Assembly: GCF_028693135.1 (NCBI RefSeq)
Contig: NZ_JAQUVZ010000005.1
Coordinates: 1-64,000, forward strand
Reading direction: 5' to 3'
DNA length: 64,000 nt
From: Methanosarcina sp.
GTDB lineage: Archaea > Halobacteriota > Methanosarcinia > Methanosarcinales > Methanosarcinaceae
The notes under the pieces are model-generated. The model worked only from the letters and a program-made list of their open reading frames with translations, did not search any database and was not told where the DNA came from. Shown one piece after another: positions 54,663-63,701 of this stretch. Position numbers and translations under genes: made by a program. Numbering within the stretch: the first letter of the stretch is position 1; every line of letters starts with the position of its first letter.

Positions 54663-55256
54663 ATGATAACAGACCCGAATCTTACATTATTTCATATCAT
54701 CAATGATATGGCTGGAAAGAACTCTGTTCTTGATACTACAATGATATTTGCAGCAAAGTATCTTATTTATATTTTTTGTGTTTATCTTGCATATACATGG
54801 TTTGCAAAAAATGAGTATCGACAGGAGGTACTGTTTGCTGGATATGCAGCTCTTCTTGGCCTGGGAATGAATTTCATCATTACTCTATTCTATTTTCATC
54901 CTAGACCCTTTATGATACCCACCGGGACACTTCTTATCGCACATGTTGCCGAGTCTTCTTTCCCATCTGACCATGCTACTATAATGATTTCTATTTCACT
55001 GATGCTCCTGGCATTTAAAGATTTGAGGCGCAGTGGTGCGATATTTTTCATACTTGCGTTTATTAGCGGGCTTGCGAGAGTTTATTCCGGGCTGCATTTC
55101 CCTATGGATATGGCAGGTTCCCTGCTTATTGCTTTATTTTCGATCAGTATATTACTGGCCCTGAAAAAATATCTGATACCCATTAATCGAATATTGATTA
55201 CCTATTTCGAGAATATTGAGAAGAAGCTCACAAAAGGTAATTTGAAAACATCGTAA
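54663..55256 (+). CDS. PAP2-family phosphatase (second copy)
   Basis: This 197-residue membrane phosphatase is almost identical to the gene at 16337-16930, with only a few changes (for example Leu6 to Pro and Leu18 to Met). The catalytic motifs HPRPF, SSFPSDHATIM and GLARVYSGLHFPMD are unchanged. AGTGAGC precedes the ATG at 54663. The near-identity means recent duplication or gene conversion. It lies before the large kinase, as did copy 1 before its relic. Confidence 0.88.
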   Translation: MITDPNLTLFHIINDMAGKNSVLDTTMIFAAKYLIYIFCVYLAYTWFAKNEYRQEVLFAGYAALLGLGMNFIITLFYFHPRPFMIPTGTLLIAHVAESSFPSDHATIMISISLMLLAFKDLRRSGAIFFILAFISGLARVYSGLHFPMDMAGSLLIALFSISILLALKKYLIPINRILITYFENIEKKLTKGNLKTS

Positions 55257-55625
55257 TAATTTTCAAATAAGCTCCTTTTCATAAAATACTATTTATCAGT
55301 ACTTTATTCGTTTTCGGGATTTTTGGTTTTAGGTCAATCATGATAAAATGAATGCAGTGTTAATGAAATTCTTTTCTGGTTTAACGGAAATGCCTTCTAA
55401 TTGCATAAATATTCGATACACATCACATACTTTTTTAAATGATGGGGAACTAATTTGCGGATGTATACTTTTTAAATGAAAGGTTTCCGGAAGTATCAAA
55501 AAATGATATTAAAAGTGGAAATAGAGCAATCCTCTATAAACTGATTTTTGCCGACGATTTTGAGCAAAGGGCAAAAAGACTAGTTTCCACAAAGAAAGGG
55601 GATAATAGCAGGAAAGTGAGGAAAG
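55257..55625. other. intergenic region before the multi-PAS kinase
   Basis: About 370 bp. A plus-strand stretch near 55470-55610 (frame RFPEVSKNDIKSGNRAILYK) resembles short coding sequence but has no start. The kinase promoter presumably lies here. Nothing else is recognised. Confidence 0.35.
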
Positions 55626-58600
55626 ATGGGGGACTCTAAAAGCTTCAAATACCTCAGAAAACTCGAAATGGAAGGAGATGAACAATTAATTGAACGGTTT
55701 CCTTCAGATGACCCGAATCCTATCCTGAGAGTGGAAAAGGATGGTACAATAGTCTATGCCAATAGGGCGGCTTTTCCTTTGCTGGAACACTGGGGAGTTC
55801 GGGAAAAGGAAAGAATCCCTCAAGCCCTGAGGCACAGCGTCCTGAGAGTGCTTGCTCAAAAAAGCCCGGAATACCTGGAGCTTACTGCAGGAAACAGGGT
55901 GTACTCCGCAAAGCTCTCCCCCCTCCCCGAAGAGGGCTGTGTAAACATCTACGGGTTTGACGTGAGCAGGCGGGCGGAAGCGGAAGAAAAACCTGGGCTC
56001 CATCAAGAGAACCTGGAAAAGCTCGTTGAAATAGGAACCCGGGAATATATTAATGCAAACGAGAAACTTACTGAGGAAATTGCAGAGAGAAAGAAAATCG
56101 GCAAGGTCCTTCAAAACAATCTGCATTTTCTTGAGACCCTTTTGAACACCATCCCTGCCCCGGTCTTCTACAAGGACGAGGAGGGCAGGTACATGGGATG
56201 TAATGAAATTTTTGCAAGCCAGATTCTCGGGCTCCCCCAGGAAAAAATCCTCGGAAAAACCCTTCCATCCCTTCCATTATCCATCCCGGAAGAACTCATT
56301 GAATACTGCCATAGAGTGGCTCTAGAACTTATCAGGAGCGGAGGAAAACAGGACCAGGACGTAGAGTTAGTTTGTGCTGACGGCAAAACAAGAGACTTTC
56401 TGGTCAACCGGGCTGCATTTAAGGACGAGGGAGGGGAAACAGCCGGCATGGTAGGGGTTATGCAGGACATAACCCAGATTAAGAGGGCAGAAGAAACCCT
56501 TCGGAACACCGTAAATTTTCTGGGAACCCTTGTTGACGGCATCCCGAGCCCGGTATTTCAGAGAGACAAAGACGGGATTTACCTGAACTGTAACGAAACC
56601 TTTGCTAGCCAGATTATGGGACTTCTGAAGGAACAGGTTATCGGAGGATCTGTTGCTGAGTTTCAGAAAAAGATCCCGAAAGATCTCGCAGAAATCTACC
56701 AGCTGTATGACCAGGAGCTTCTCAAACAGGGAGGAAGCCATTATTACGAGACTGAGGTAGTCTGTGCAGACGGTGTAAAAAGAGATTTCCTTTTCCACAA
56801 AGCCACTTATGAAGACAGTTCCGGAAATGTGAGTGGGATTGCAGGCGTCATGCTGGACATAACCCCGCGCAAGGCAGCGGAAGAACAACTCTGGAGAAGC
56901 GAGGAAAGGTACCGCATCGCTGCCGAGCAGACAGGGCAGCTTGTATATGATTATTACATTGGATCAAAGCAGGTTGACTGGGCGGGAGCAATCAAAGAGC
57001 TTACCGGATACAGCCCCGAAGAGTTCAGGCAGGTAGATCTCGAAGGCTGGAGGGACCATATACATCCCGAAGACCGGGAAAGGGCCTGGGAAATCCATGA
57101 AAGGTGCATGAGAACAGGGGATAGATACCTTGAAGAATACCGGTTCAGGAGAAAGGATGGGATCTATTTCCATGTGGAAGACAGCAGCGTGTACCTCAGG
57201 GACGAAAGCGGCCGCATATCCAGGATCATCGGAGTACTAAAGGACATAAGCGAGAGGAAAATAGCCCGGGAAATTCTGGAGAAAAGTGAAGAAAGGTTCC
57301 GGGCAGTTGCAGAAAGGACAGGACAGCTTGTTTATGATTATGATTTGAGGACAAAACGGAGTACCTGGGAAGGGGCCATTGAAGAACTGACAGGATACAG
57401 TTATGAGGAGTTCCAGAAATTCATCCCTGAGGTCTGGGCTGAACACCTCCATCCGGAGGACCGCCAGAGGGCTGTTGAAACCTCTAAAAAATGCCTGGAA
57501 ACGGGGGAAAACTTCCATAAAGAGTACAGGCTCAGAAGAAAAGATGGCAGCTACTTCTACGCAGAGAACAACGGTTTTTACATAAAAGATAAGGATGGGA
57601 AGGTCTACAGGACTGCCGGAGTAATAAAGGACATCACTGAAAGAAAGCTCGCCCAGGAAAAACTGGTGGAAAGCGAGGAGAGGTTCCGCATCGTTGCCGA
57701 ACAGATTGGACAGGGAGTCTACGACTATGATATTGAGAGTGACCGGCTTTCCTGGGCGGGCGCGATAGAAGAGATCACCAGGTACGGCAGCGAAGACCCC
57801 TGCATTTCTACCAGGGACCTCTGGGAATCCCTTATCCATCCTGAAGATAGTAAACGGGCAACCAGGTACTACGAACAGATCCTGAAAGAGGGGAAAAATT
57901 ACCAACAGGACTACCGGATACGAAAGAAGGACGGAAACTACATCCATGTGGAAAATAACGGTGTTTTCCTGAGGGATGAGAAAGGCCGGGTATACCGGAT
58001 GCTCGGTGCAATAAAGGACATTACGGAAAGAAAGCTTGCCAGGGAAAACCTTGAGAAAACTGAAGAAAGGTACAGGCTGGCAGCTGAACAGACCGGCCAG
58101 CTTGTGTACGATTATGAGATTGAAACGGGAAAAACAGACTGGGCCGGAGCTATTGAGGAGATTACGGGATACGGCAAAGAAGAATTCCATAAATTCGGAA
58201 AAGACGAATGGATTTCACACATACACCCCGAAGAAAGAATGCGGGTGGTCGAAAGCATAAAGAGGTCTCTGGAAACCGGGGATAGGATTCAAGAAGAATT
58301 CAGGTTCAGAAAGAAAGACGGCAGCTATTTCTACGTGGAAGACTGCGGGACGGTTCTGAAAAGCGAAAACGGGCTCCCTTACAGGGTTATTGGAGTGAAA
58401 AAAGATATAACTGAAAAGAAACTTGCCCGTGAAAAGCTTGAGAAAAGTGAAGAAAAGTATCGCATCGCAGTTGAACAGACGGGGCAGATTGTATGTGACC
58501 TGGACCTGGATAAAGGAAACATTGAATGGGCCGGAGCCATAAAGGAACTTACCGGGTATAGTTTTGAGGAGTTCCAGAAATTCACCCCCCAGATCTGGGT

Positions 58601-61448
58601 AGAACATATCCATCCCGAAAACCGCGAGTATGTGCTCAAAAATGTAAAAGGGTATTTAAATAGAGGGGGAAGGTTCAAGCAAGAATTCAGGTTTAGAAAG
58701 AAAGACGGGAGCTATTTTTACGTAGAAAACAGCGGAATCATTCTTGAGAATGAAAGAGGACAGATGTATAGGATCCTCGGGTTAACGAAAGATATTACGG
58801 AACAGAAACTTGCCCGTGAAAAACTTGAAAAAAGCGAAGAAAGGTACCGCCTGATTGCAGAACATACCGGACAGGTCCTGTATCACGACGACTATACGAA
58901 AGGGATAACTAAATGGTCAGGTGCTATCCCCAAGATTACCGGATACAGCATAGAGGAATTTCAAAAAATCAACACCAATAGCTGGCTTGGGTTGATCCAT
59001 CCCGAAGAACGGGAAAGAGTGGCTTCGGCACATGAACAGTGCAGAAAAGAGGGAGGAAATTTCTTCGAAGAGTACAGGCTCAAAAAGGCGGATGGGAGCT
59101 ATGTCACCGTAGAAGACGAGGGGGTCTACCTTAAAGGCGAAAACGGAAACATATGCAAGGCACTTGGAGTTATCAAAGACATTACAGAGAAGAAGCTTGC
59201 CCAGAAGAAACTTTCGGAAAGCGAGGAACGCTTCCGGGTCGCTACCGAACAGACCGGACAAATCGTCTTTGAGCATGACCATGTGACTAACGTACTTACC
59301 TGGGGAGGAGCAGTCACCGAAATTACCGGGTACAGCATTGAAGAATTCCAGAAATTCGACAGCAAGATGTGGTTTGAACATGTCCACCCCAAAGACCGGG
59401 AAAGGGTTCTTGCAGAACTCAAAAAATTCCAGAAAAAAAACAGCCACTTCCGTGTGGAATACAGATTAAGGAAGAAGGACGGGAGCCATTTCCATGTAGA
59501 AGACAGCGGGATCTACCTGCGGAACGAAGAAGGGCAGATCCGCAAGGCTGTCGGGGTAATAAAAGACATCACTCCCATAAAGTTTGCCGCAGAACAACTC
59601 CAGGAAAGCGAGGAAAGGTTCCGCATAGCAGCAGAGAAGACAGGTCAGCTTGTATACGATTACAATGTAGCTTCAGACTGTATAACATGGGCAGGGGCCA
59701 TTGGGGACATTAGCGGTTACACCCATGAAGAAATCCATAAGCTTACGACCAGGGAACTCTGGAAAAAGCACATCCACCCTGAGGACTATGAAAAAGTAGT
59801 TACGTATTTTAGAAATGTTTTCAAGGCCGGTAGGAGTTATTCTCAGGAATACAGGCTCAAAAGGAAGTCCGGGGACTATATTTATGTGGAAGATTGTGGA
59901 ACTTATTTGAGAGACAAAGAGGGCAGAGTCTACCGGATGATCGGGGTGATAAAAAACATCACGGAGAGAAAACTTGGAATGGAACAATTGCGGAAAAGCG
60001 AAGAAAGGTTCCGCATTGTTGCCGAACAGACCGGACAACTGGTATACGATTATAATATTTCGGAAGATAAAATCGGCTGGGCAGGAGCTATCAAAGAGCT
60101 TACGGATTATAGTGAAGAAGAATTCAAAAACGTAATCAAAATGGAGGACTGGAAAGAGTTCTTACACCCGGAAGACCTCAAAAGAGCAGTTGATTCATAT
60201 AAAAGGTGCCTGGAAAACGGAGAAAGGTATTGTGAGGAATACCGGTTTAAAAGGAAGGACGGGAACTATATTCATGTGGAAAACAGGGGAGTATTCCAGA
60301 AGGATGAAAATGGACGCATACACAGGATGCTCGGGGCAAATAAAGACATTACACAGCTCAAACTTTCCATAGAGAAAGTTCAGGAGAGCGAAGAGAAGTA
60401 CCGTTCATTTATGCAAAACTTCAAGGGGATTGCTTTCCAGGGCGATATGTACTTCAATCCATTTTTCATGCACGGGGCTCTGGAAGAAATCACGGGATAC
60501 ACGGAAGAAGAATTTCTTTCCGGAACTATTCCCTGGCCCCTGTTAACAGCTCCCGAAGACCGTCACCTGATCTACGAAGATGCAGTGAAAATAAGAACTA
60601 TACCGAATACCCTCATCGAACGAGAATACAGGATAAAGAACAAGAATGGAAAATTGCACTGGATCTGTGAGCTCCTTCAGAATATTTCCGATTCTTCAGG
60701 AAAACCCCTTTTCGTGCAGGGCTCGGTCTACGACATAACTGAAAGAAAGGAAGCAGAAGAAGCCCTGGCAAGGATCGATGAGATCCGCAAAAAAGAGATC
60801 CACCACCGGATAAAGAACAACCTCCAGGTAATATCCAGCCTCCTTGAACTGCAGGCTGACCAGTTCAGCGAAGAGAAAGTTGTAGAGGCATTCAGGGAAA
60901 GCCAGAACCGCGTGGCGTCCATGGCCATTATCCACGAAGAGCTCTACAGGGCAGGGGATACCGAGACCCTTGATTTTTCAGCCTATCTCGGGAAACTGAC
61001 CTCGGACATTCTACGCTCATATACGGTCAGGAAAGAGGACGTAAAGCTGAAGCTCGAGGTAGATGAGGTATTCCTGGGAATGGACACTGCAATCCCATTA
61101 GGGATCATTATCAACGAACTTGTTTCCAATGCCCTGAAACACGCCTTCCCTACCGGAAGGAAAGGGGAAATCCAAATTTCTCTCTTCCGGAAGGAGCTCA
61201 GTGAAAATAAAAACATAGGTAAGCTCACAAATAATAATGATAAAGGGAGTTTAATTAACAGGAGTTACCTGTATAAGCTGGTCGTTTCAGATAACGGGTT
61301 GGGTTTTCCTGAAAACGTCGACTTCAGGAATACGGATTCACTGGGCCTGCAGCTGGTAAATACCCTTGTGGAACAGCTGGAGGGTACAATCAAAATGGAT
61401 AAAAAAAGAGGGACTGCATTCAGGATCAGTTTCACGGAAACGGAATAA
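55626..61448 (+). CDS. multi-PAS sensor histidine kinase (HisKA_2 type)
   Basis: This 1940-residue protein has no membrane helices and is probably a cytoplasmic sensor. It has 13 PAS/PAC domains. PAS1 (about 25-115) is followed by a coiled segment. PAS2 and PAS3 (about 175-420) are a close pair (NTIPAPVFYKDEEGRYMGCN; DGIPSPVFQRDKDGIYLNCN). PAS4-PAS12 (about 425-1585) form nine tandem units of about 129 residues, each starting SEERYRIAAEQTGQLVYDY and ending in a DITERKLAREKLEKSEERY-type linker. PAS13 precedes the kinase core: HHRIKNNLQVISSLLELQAD (phospho-His) and an HATPase domain (GIIINELVSNALKHAF; SDNGLGFP; LGLQLVNTLVEQLEG). No receiver is attached. A relic of the gene is at 16956. Confidence 0.95.
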   Translation: MGDSKSFKYLRKLEMEGDEQLIERFPSDDPNPILRVEKDGTIVYANRAAFPLLEHWGVREKERIPQALRHSVLRVLAQKSPEYLELTAGNRVYSAKLSPLPEEGCVNIYGFDVSRRAEAEEKPGLHQENLEKLVEIGTREYINANEKLTEEIAERKKIGKVLQNNLHFLETLLNTIPAPVFYKDEEGRYMGCNEIFASQILGLPQEKILGKTLPSLPLSIPEELIEYCHRVALELIRSGGKQDQDVELVCADGKTRDFLVNRAAFKDEGGETAGMVGVMQDITQIKRAEETLRNTVNFLGTLVDGIPSPVFQRDKDGIYLNCNETFASQIMGLLKEQVIGGSVAEFQKKIPKDLAEIYQLYDQELLKQGGSHYYETEVVCADGVKRDFLFHKATYEDSSGNVSGIAGVMLDITPRKAAEEQLWRSEERYRIAAEQTGQLVYDYYIGSKQVDWAGAIKELTGYSPEEFRQVDLEGWRDHIHPEDRERAWEIHERCMRTGDRYLEEYRFRRKDGIYFHVEDSSVYLRDESGRISRIIGVLKDISERKIAREILEKSEERFRAVAERTGQLVYDYDLRTKRSTWEGAIEELTGYSYEEFQKFIPEVWAEHLHPEDRQRAVETSKKCLETGENFHKEYRLRRKDGSYFYAENNGFYIKDKDGKVYRTAGVIKDITERKLAQEKLVESEERFRIVAEQIGQGVYDYDIESDRLSWAGAIEEITRYGSEDPCISTRDLWESLIHPEDSKRATRYYEQILKEGKNYQQDYRIRKKDGNYIHVENNGVFLRDEKGRVYRMLGAIKDITERKLARENLEKTEERYRLAAEQTGQLVYDYEIETGKTDWAGAIEEITGYGKEEFHKFGKDEWISHIHPEERMRVVESIKRSLETGDRIQEEFRFRKKDGSYFYVEDCGTVLKSENGLPYRVIGVKKDITEKKLAREKLEKSEEKYRIAVEQTGQIVCDLDLDKGNIEWAGAIKELTGYSFEEFQKFTPQIWVEHIHPENREYVLKNVKGYLNRGGRFKQEFRFRKKDGSYFYVENSGIILENERGQMYRILGLTKDITEQKLAREKLEKSEERYRLIAEHTGQVLYHDDYTKGITKWSGAIPKITGYSIEEFQKINTNSWLGLIHPEERERVASAHEQCRKEGGNFFEEYRLKKADGSYVTVEDEGVYLKGENGNICKALGVIKDITEKKLAQKKLSESEERFRVATEQTGQIVFEHDHVTNVLTWGGAVTEITGYSIEEFQKFDSKMWFEHVHPKDRERVLAELKKFQKKNSHFRVEYRLRKKDGSHFHVEDSGIYLRNEEGQIRKAVGVIKDITPIKFAAEQLQESEERFRIAAEKTGQLVYDYNVASDCITWAGAIGDISGYTHEEIHKLTTRELWKKHIHPEDYEKVVTYFRNVFKAGRSYSQEYRLKRKSGDYIYVEDCGTYLRDKEGRVYRMIGVIKNITERKLGMEQLRKSEERFRIVAEQTGQLVYDYNISEDKIGWAGAIKELTDYSEEEFKNVIKMEDWKEFLHPEDLKRAVDSYKRCLENGERYCEEYRFKRKDGNYIHVENRGVFQKDENGRIHRMLGANKDITQLKLSIEKVQESEEKYRSFMQNFKGIAFQGDMYFNPFFMHGALEEITGYTEEEFLSGTIPWPLLTAPEDRHLIYEDAVKIRTIPNTLIEREYRIKNKNGKLHWICELLQNISDSSGKPLFVQGSVYDITERKEAEEALARIDEIRKKEIHHRIKNNLQVISSLLELQADQFSEEKVVEAFRESQNRVASMAIIHEELYRAGDTETLDFSAYLGKLTSDILRSYTVRKEDVKLKLEVDEVFLGMDTAIPLGIIINELVSNALKHAFPTGRKGEIQISLFRKELSENKNIGKLTNNNDKGSLINRSYLYKLVVSDNGLGFPENVDFRNTDSLGLQLVNTLVEQLEGTIKMDKKRGTAFRISFTETE

Positions 61449-61489
61449 GGAACCCGGTATAAGCAAAAGAAAATACATTATTCTAAAAA

Positions 61490-61809
61490 GTGAAGCCGAA
61501 ATTTGTCAATTACCCCTCCCTAAAACCTTCACCTAACGGCTCAGGTTTTTGAGGAAGGAGCTTGTCTAACAAGCCCTGGTTGACCAGATCACCGATTAGG
61601 AGCAATGGAAAATCGGTAAACGATAGGAAAGAAATAGTTACCCTTGAATGTCGCCTCAGTTTAAGGCTCTAAGGATGCCGGTTAAACAGTCCTGAGAGGT
61701 AGGGACAGTGCTTGCATCGTTAAACCTTTCCATATCAGATCGAGAGGAGGACGGATTCCGGAATTGACTCCACAATTCGGATACGCATAACTCTTCGGAG
61801 GAAAACTAT
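61490..61809 (+). ncRNA. HEARO / omega-RNA of the IscB element
   Basis: About 320 bases between the kinase stop and the iscB start are rich in stem-loops and purine-rich conserved-looking blocks: TTGAGGAAGGAGCTTGTCT, GAATGTCGCCTCAGTTTAAG, AAGGATGCCGGTTAAACAGT and GGTAGGGACAGTGCTTGC. HEARO RNAs (now called omega-RNA) occupy exactly this position before IscB-type HNH ORFs and carry the guide at their 5' end. The assignment rests on position and pattern. The 5' end and guide, near 61475-61510, cannot be fixed by eye. Confidence 0.75.
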
Positions 61810-63093
61810 ATGTTAGTTTTCGTAATCAATCAAAACAAAAAACCACTAATGCCCTGTAAACCTTCAAAAGCCAGAAAGCTACTGCAAGCAGGCAAGGCAA
61901 AAGTGGTCCGAAATACTCCATTCACCATCAAGTTACTTTTCGGAAGCAGTGGGTATACTCAACCTGTAACTGCAGGGATGGATACCGGCTCTAAGGTAGT
62001 GGGCTGTGCAGCCATTGCTAACGGAAAAGTGTTGTATCAGTCCGAAATCTACCTGAGAGAAAACGTTTCGAAAAAGATGGAACAACGGAAGATGTACCGG
62101 AGAACCCGGAGAAGTCGGAAGACAAGGTATAGACCCGCAAGATTTGATAACCGGGGAAATTCAAAGAAAGAAGGAAGATTGGCTCCTTCTATCCGAAGCA
62201 AACTTGAAGCTCATTTCCGGGAAAAGAGGTTTGTGGAATCCCTGCTTCCTGTAACCGAGTGGAAGGTAGAACTTGCTTCCTTTGATATTCACAAAATAAC
62301 AAATCCGGAAGTTTCCGGGATCGGATATCAGGAAGGGGACCTTAAAGGGTTCTACAATATCAAAGCTTACGTTCTGGACAGGGACGGCTACACCTGCCAG
62401 CACTGCAGGGGAAAGTCAAAGGATTCCAGGCTGCATTGCCATCATATCGTTTTCAGGTCACAGAAGGGAACAGATGCACCGGAAAACCTGATAACGCTCT
62501 GTGAAACCTGTCACAAAGCCCTGCACAATGGAGAATTCAAGCTTTCAGGGAAAAAGTCAAAAACAAAACATGCAACTGAAATCGGGATCCTCAAATCCCA
62601 AATCCGGAAATCCGGCTGGAATTTTGCAGAGACTTTCGGGTACGAAACCAAGTACAGGAGAGAGCAGGTCTTGAAGTTGTTAAAAACACATTACTTTGAT
62701 GCTGTTGCTATCTGTTGCAGGGACGATCAGAAAGTAGAGGTAGAAGATTCGGTTTTTCTAAAAAGAAACGTTCCTGCGGGAGATTATCAGCAGCGGAGAG
62801 GGAAGAGATCAGAGAAGAAAATACCTACCGGAAAGCTGTTTGGGCTCAGGAAATTTGATATTGTAAAAACGGAAAACGGGATCGGGTTCATTCGTGGCAA
62901 ACGGTCATCCGGGTATTTTTCAATCTCAGATATATTCGGAAACAAAATTTCAGATAGTGTTAATGTTAAGAAAAAATGCAGGAGACTGAGTGCGAGGAGT
63001 ACAACATTAGTTCAGATGGTACAGATGACGCATTCCTCCCCTACCTGCCATTTCCGGCAAGCCGGAAATGTCGAGGAAGGGGTCTCCTGCTGA
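61810..63093 (+). CDS. iscB: IscB RNA-guided nuclease
   Basis: This 427-residue protein belongs to IscB, the ancestor group of Cas9, which cuts double-stranded DNA guided by omega-RNA. In order: the PLMP domain (KPLMP, residues 11-15), RuvC-I with Asp58 (TAGMDTGSKVVG), an Arg-rich bridge helix (about 92-115; RRTRRSRKTRYRPARFDNR), RuvC-II with Glu154 (WKVELASFDI), the HNH domain (CQHC 196-199, HCHH 209-212, CETCH 231-235) and RuvC-III with Asp297 (THYFDAVAI). All catalytic residues are present, so it looks intact. The last ~25 residues are read through the right-end hairpin. GGAGG precedes the ATG. Confidence 0.95.
   Translation: MLVFVINQNKKPLMPCKPSKARKLLQAGKAKVVRNTPFTIKLLFGSSGYTQPVTAGMDTGSKVVGCAAIANGKVLYQSEIYLRENVSKKMEQRKMYRRTRRSRKTRYRPARFDNRGNSKKEGRLAPSIRSKLEAHFREKRFVESLLPVTEWKVELASFDIHKITNPEVSGIGYQEGDLKGFYNIKAYVLDRDGYTCQHCRGKSKDSRLHCHHIVFRSQKGTDAPENLITLCETCHKALHNGEFKLSGKKSKTKHATEIGILKSQIRKSGWNFAETFGYETKYRREQVLKLLKTHYFDAVAICCRDDQKVEVEDSVFLKRNVPAGDYQQRRGKRSEKKIPTGKLFGLRKFDIVKTENGIGFIRGKRSSGYFSISDIFGNKISDSVNVKKKCRRLSARSTTLVQMVQMTHSSPTCHFRQAGNVEEGVSC
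63040..63084. repeat. right-end hairpin of the IscB element
   Basis: CCTCCCCTACCTGCCATTTC … GAAATGTCGAGGAAGGGG forms a long hairpin with CCGGC-AAG-CCGG near its tip. Subterminal hairpins like this mark IS200/IS605-type ends. The 3' arm is related to the solitary hairpin at 14184. Confidence 0.7.
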
Positions 63094-63701
63094 GGTAAGA
63101 TGAAATTTGTTTTAAAACTAATATAAATAAAATAAATATATGCACATTATAATTTGAGGGCGAGTATAACTTATATAATCTTATTTTAGAAACTTTAATA
63201 TTGATAATAAGCTTTCCGATGATGCAAATATAATTTCTGCTAGAAGAAGTGAACCCATCTGGAGAAAAGCCCCGGAAAAAATTCATCTTGATTTCATGGA
63301 TACCGATTTTGAAGCAAGTGTCGTCAGTACAGGCTCAAATTTATTCGATAAAGAATGGATTGGCTGAAAGGTTGACAGGGCTTTTTTGAAATTTTGGGGG
63401 AATGTTACTTAGTTTTTATTTTTTGCAGGTTATGAGAGGCTTTGGGAACTTAAACGAGCAACTTTTGTTTATCTGCAAAAATCCAATCAGTTCAGCCTCC
63501 ACCTTCGATCTGAAATCTTCCAAAAACCTTAACGAGCCAGAGAAATCGCGAGGCTGCACAAATTATAAACAGAAAGTAAGCATAAGTCATGGGCAATAGA
63601 TTATATGCGATTGAATCTATGCGATTGAATCTATGCGATTGAATCTATGCGATTGACTCTAAGCGATTGAATCTAAGCGATTGATACTATTGTTTGATTA
63701 T
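63094..63701. other. intergenic region with gene remnant and repeats
   Basis: A plus-strand frame at about 63190-63367 (NIDNKLSDDANIISARRSEP … NLFDKEWIG) ends in TGA and has no start. It may be the tail of a lost gene. The 14-bp repeats at 63605-63688 follow. A frame at 63402-63599 is not convincing. Confidence 0.35.
63605..63688. repeat. tandem repeat, 6 x 14 bp
   Basis: Six head-to-tail 14-bp units (ATGCGATTGAATCT and variants) end 13 bp before the start codon of the nucleotidyltransferase gene. They lie in its promoter or leader and may have altered expression by slippage. Confidence 0.9.

Larger units (their letters stand above)
53998..55256 (+). repeat. segmental duplication, copy 2 (cam tail + PAP2)
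   Basis: This is a near-identical copy of 15891-16930 with an insertion of about 250 bp (54255-54530) before the PAP2 gene. The left edge lies about 50 bp from the IS4-like element. Confidence 0.9.
61490..63093 (+). mobile_element. IscB element (IS200/IS605-like, no TnpA)
   Basis: The unit consists of the omega-RNA region, the iscB gene and a right-end hairpin that lies inside the end of the ORF. A hairpin with GAGGAAGGAG near 61500-61565 marks the left part. There is no TnpA (Y1 transposase) in the window, so mobility would depend on a helper in trans. Boundaries are estimates to within about 30 bp. Confidence 0.7.

Noticed and set aside
57237-58190. 317-codon minus-strand frame inside the kinase gene
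   Set aside because: It is a shadow of the tandem PAS units; it repeats with the same period and has no ribosome-binding site.
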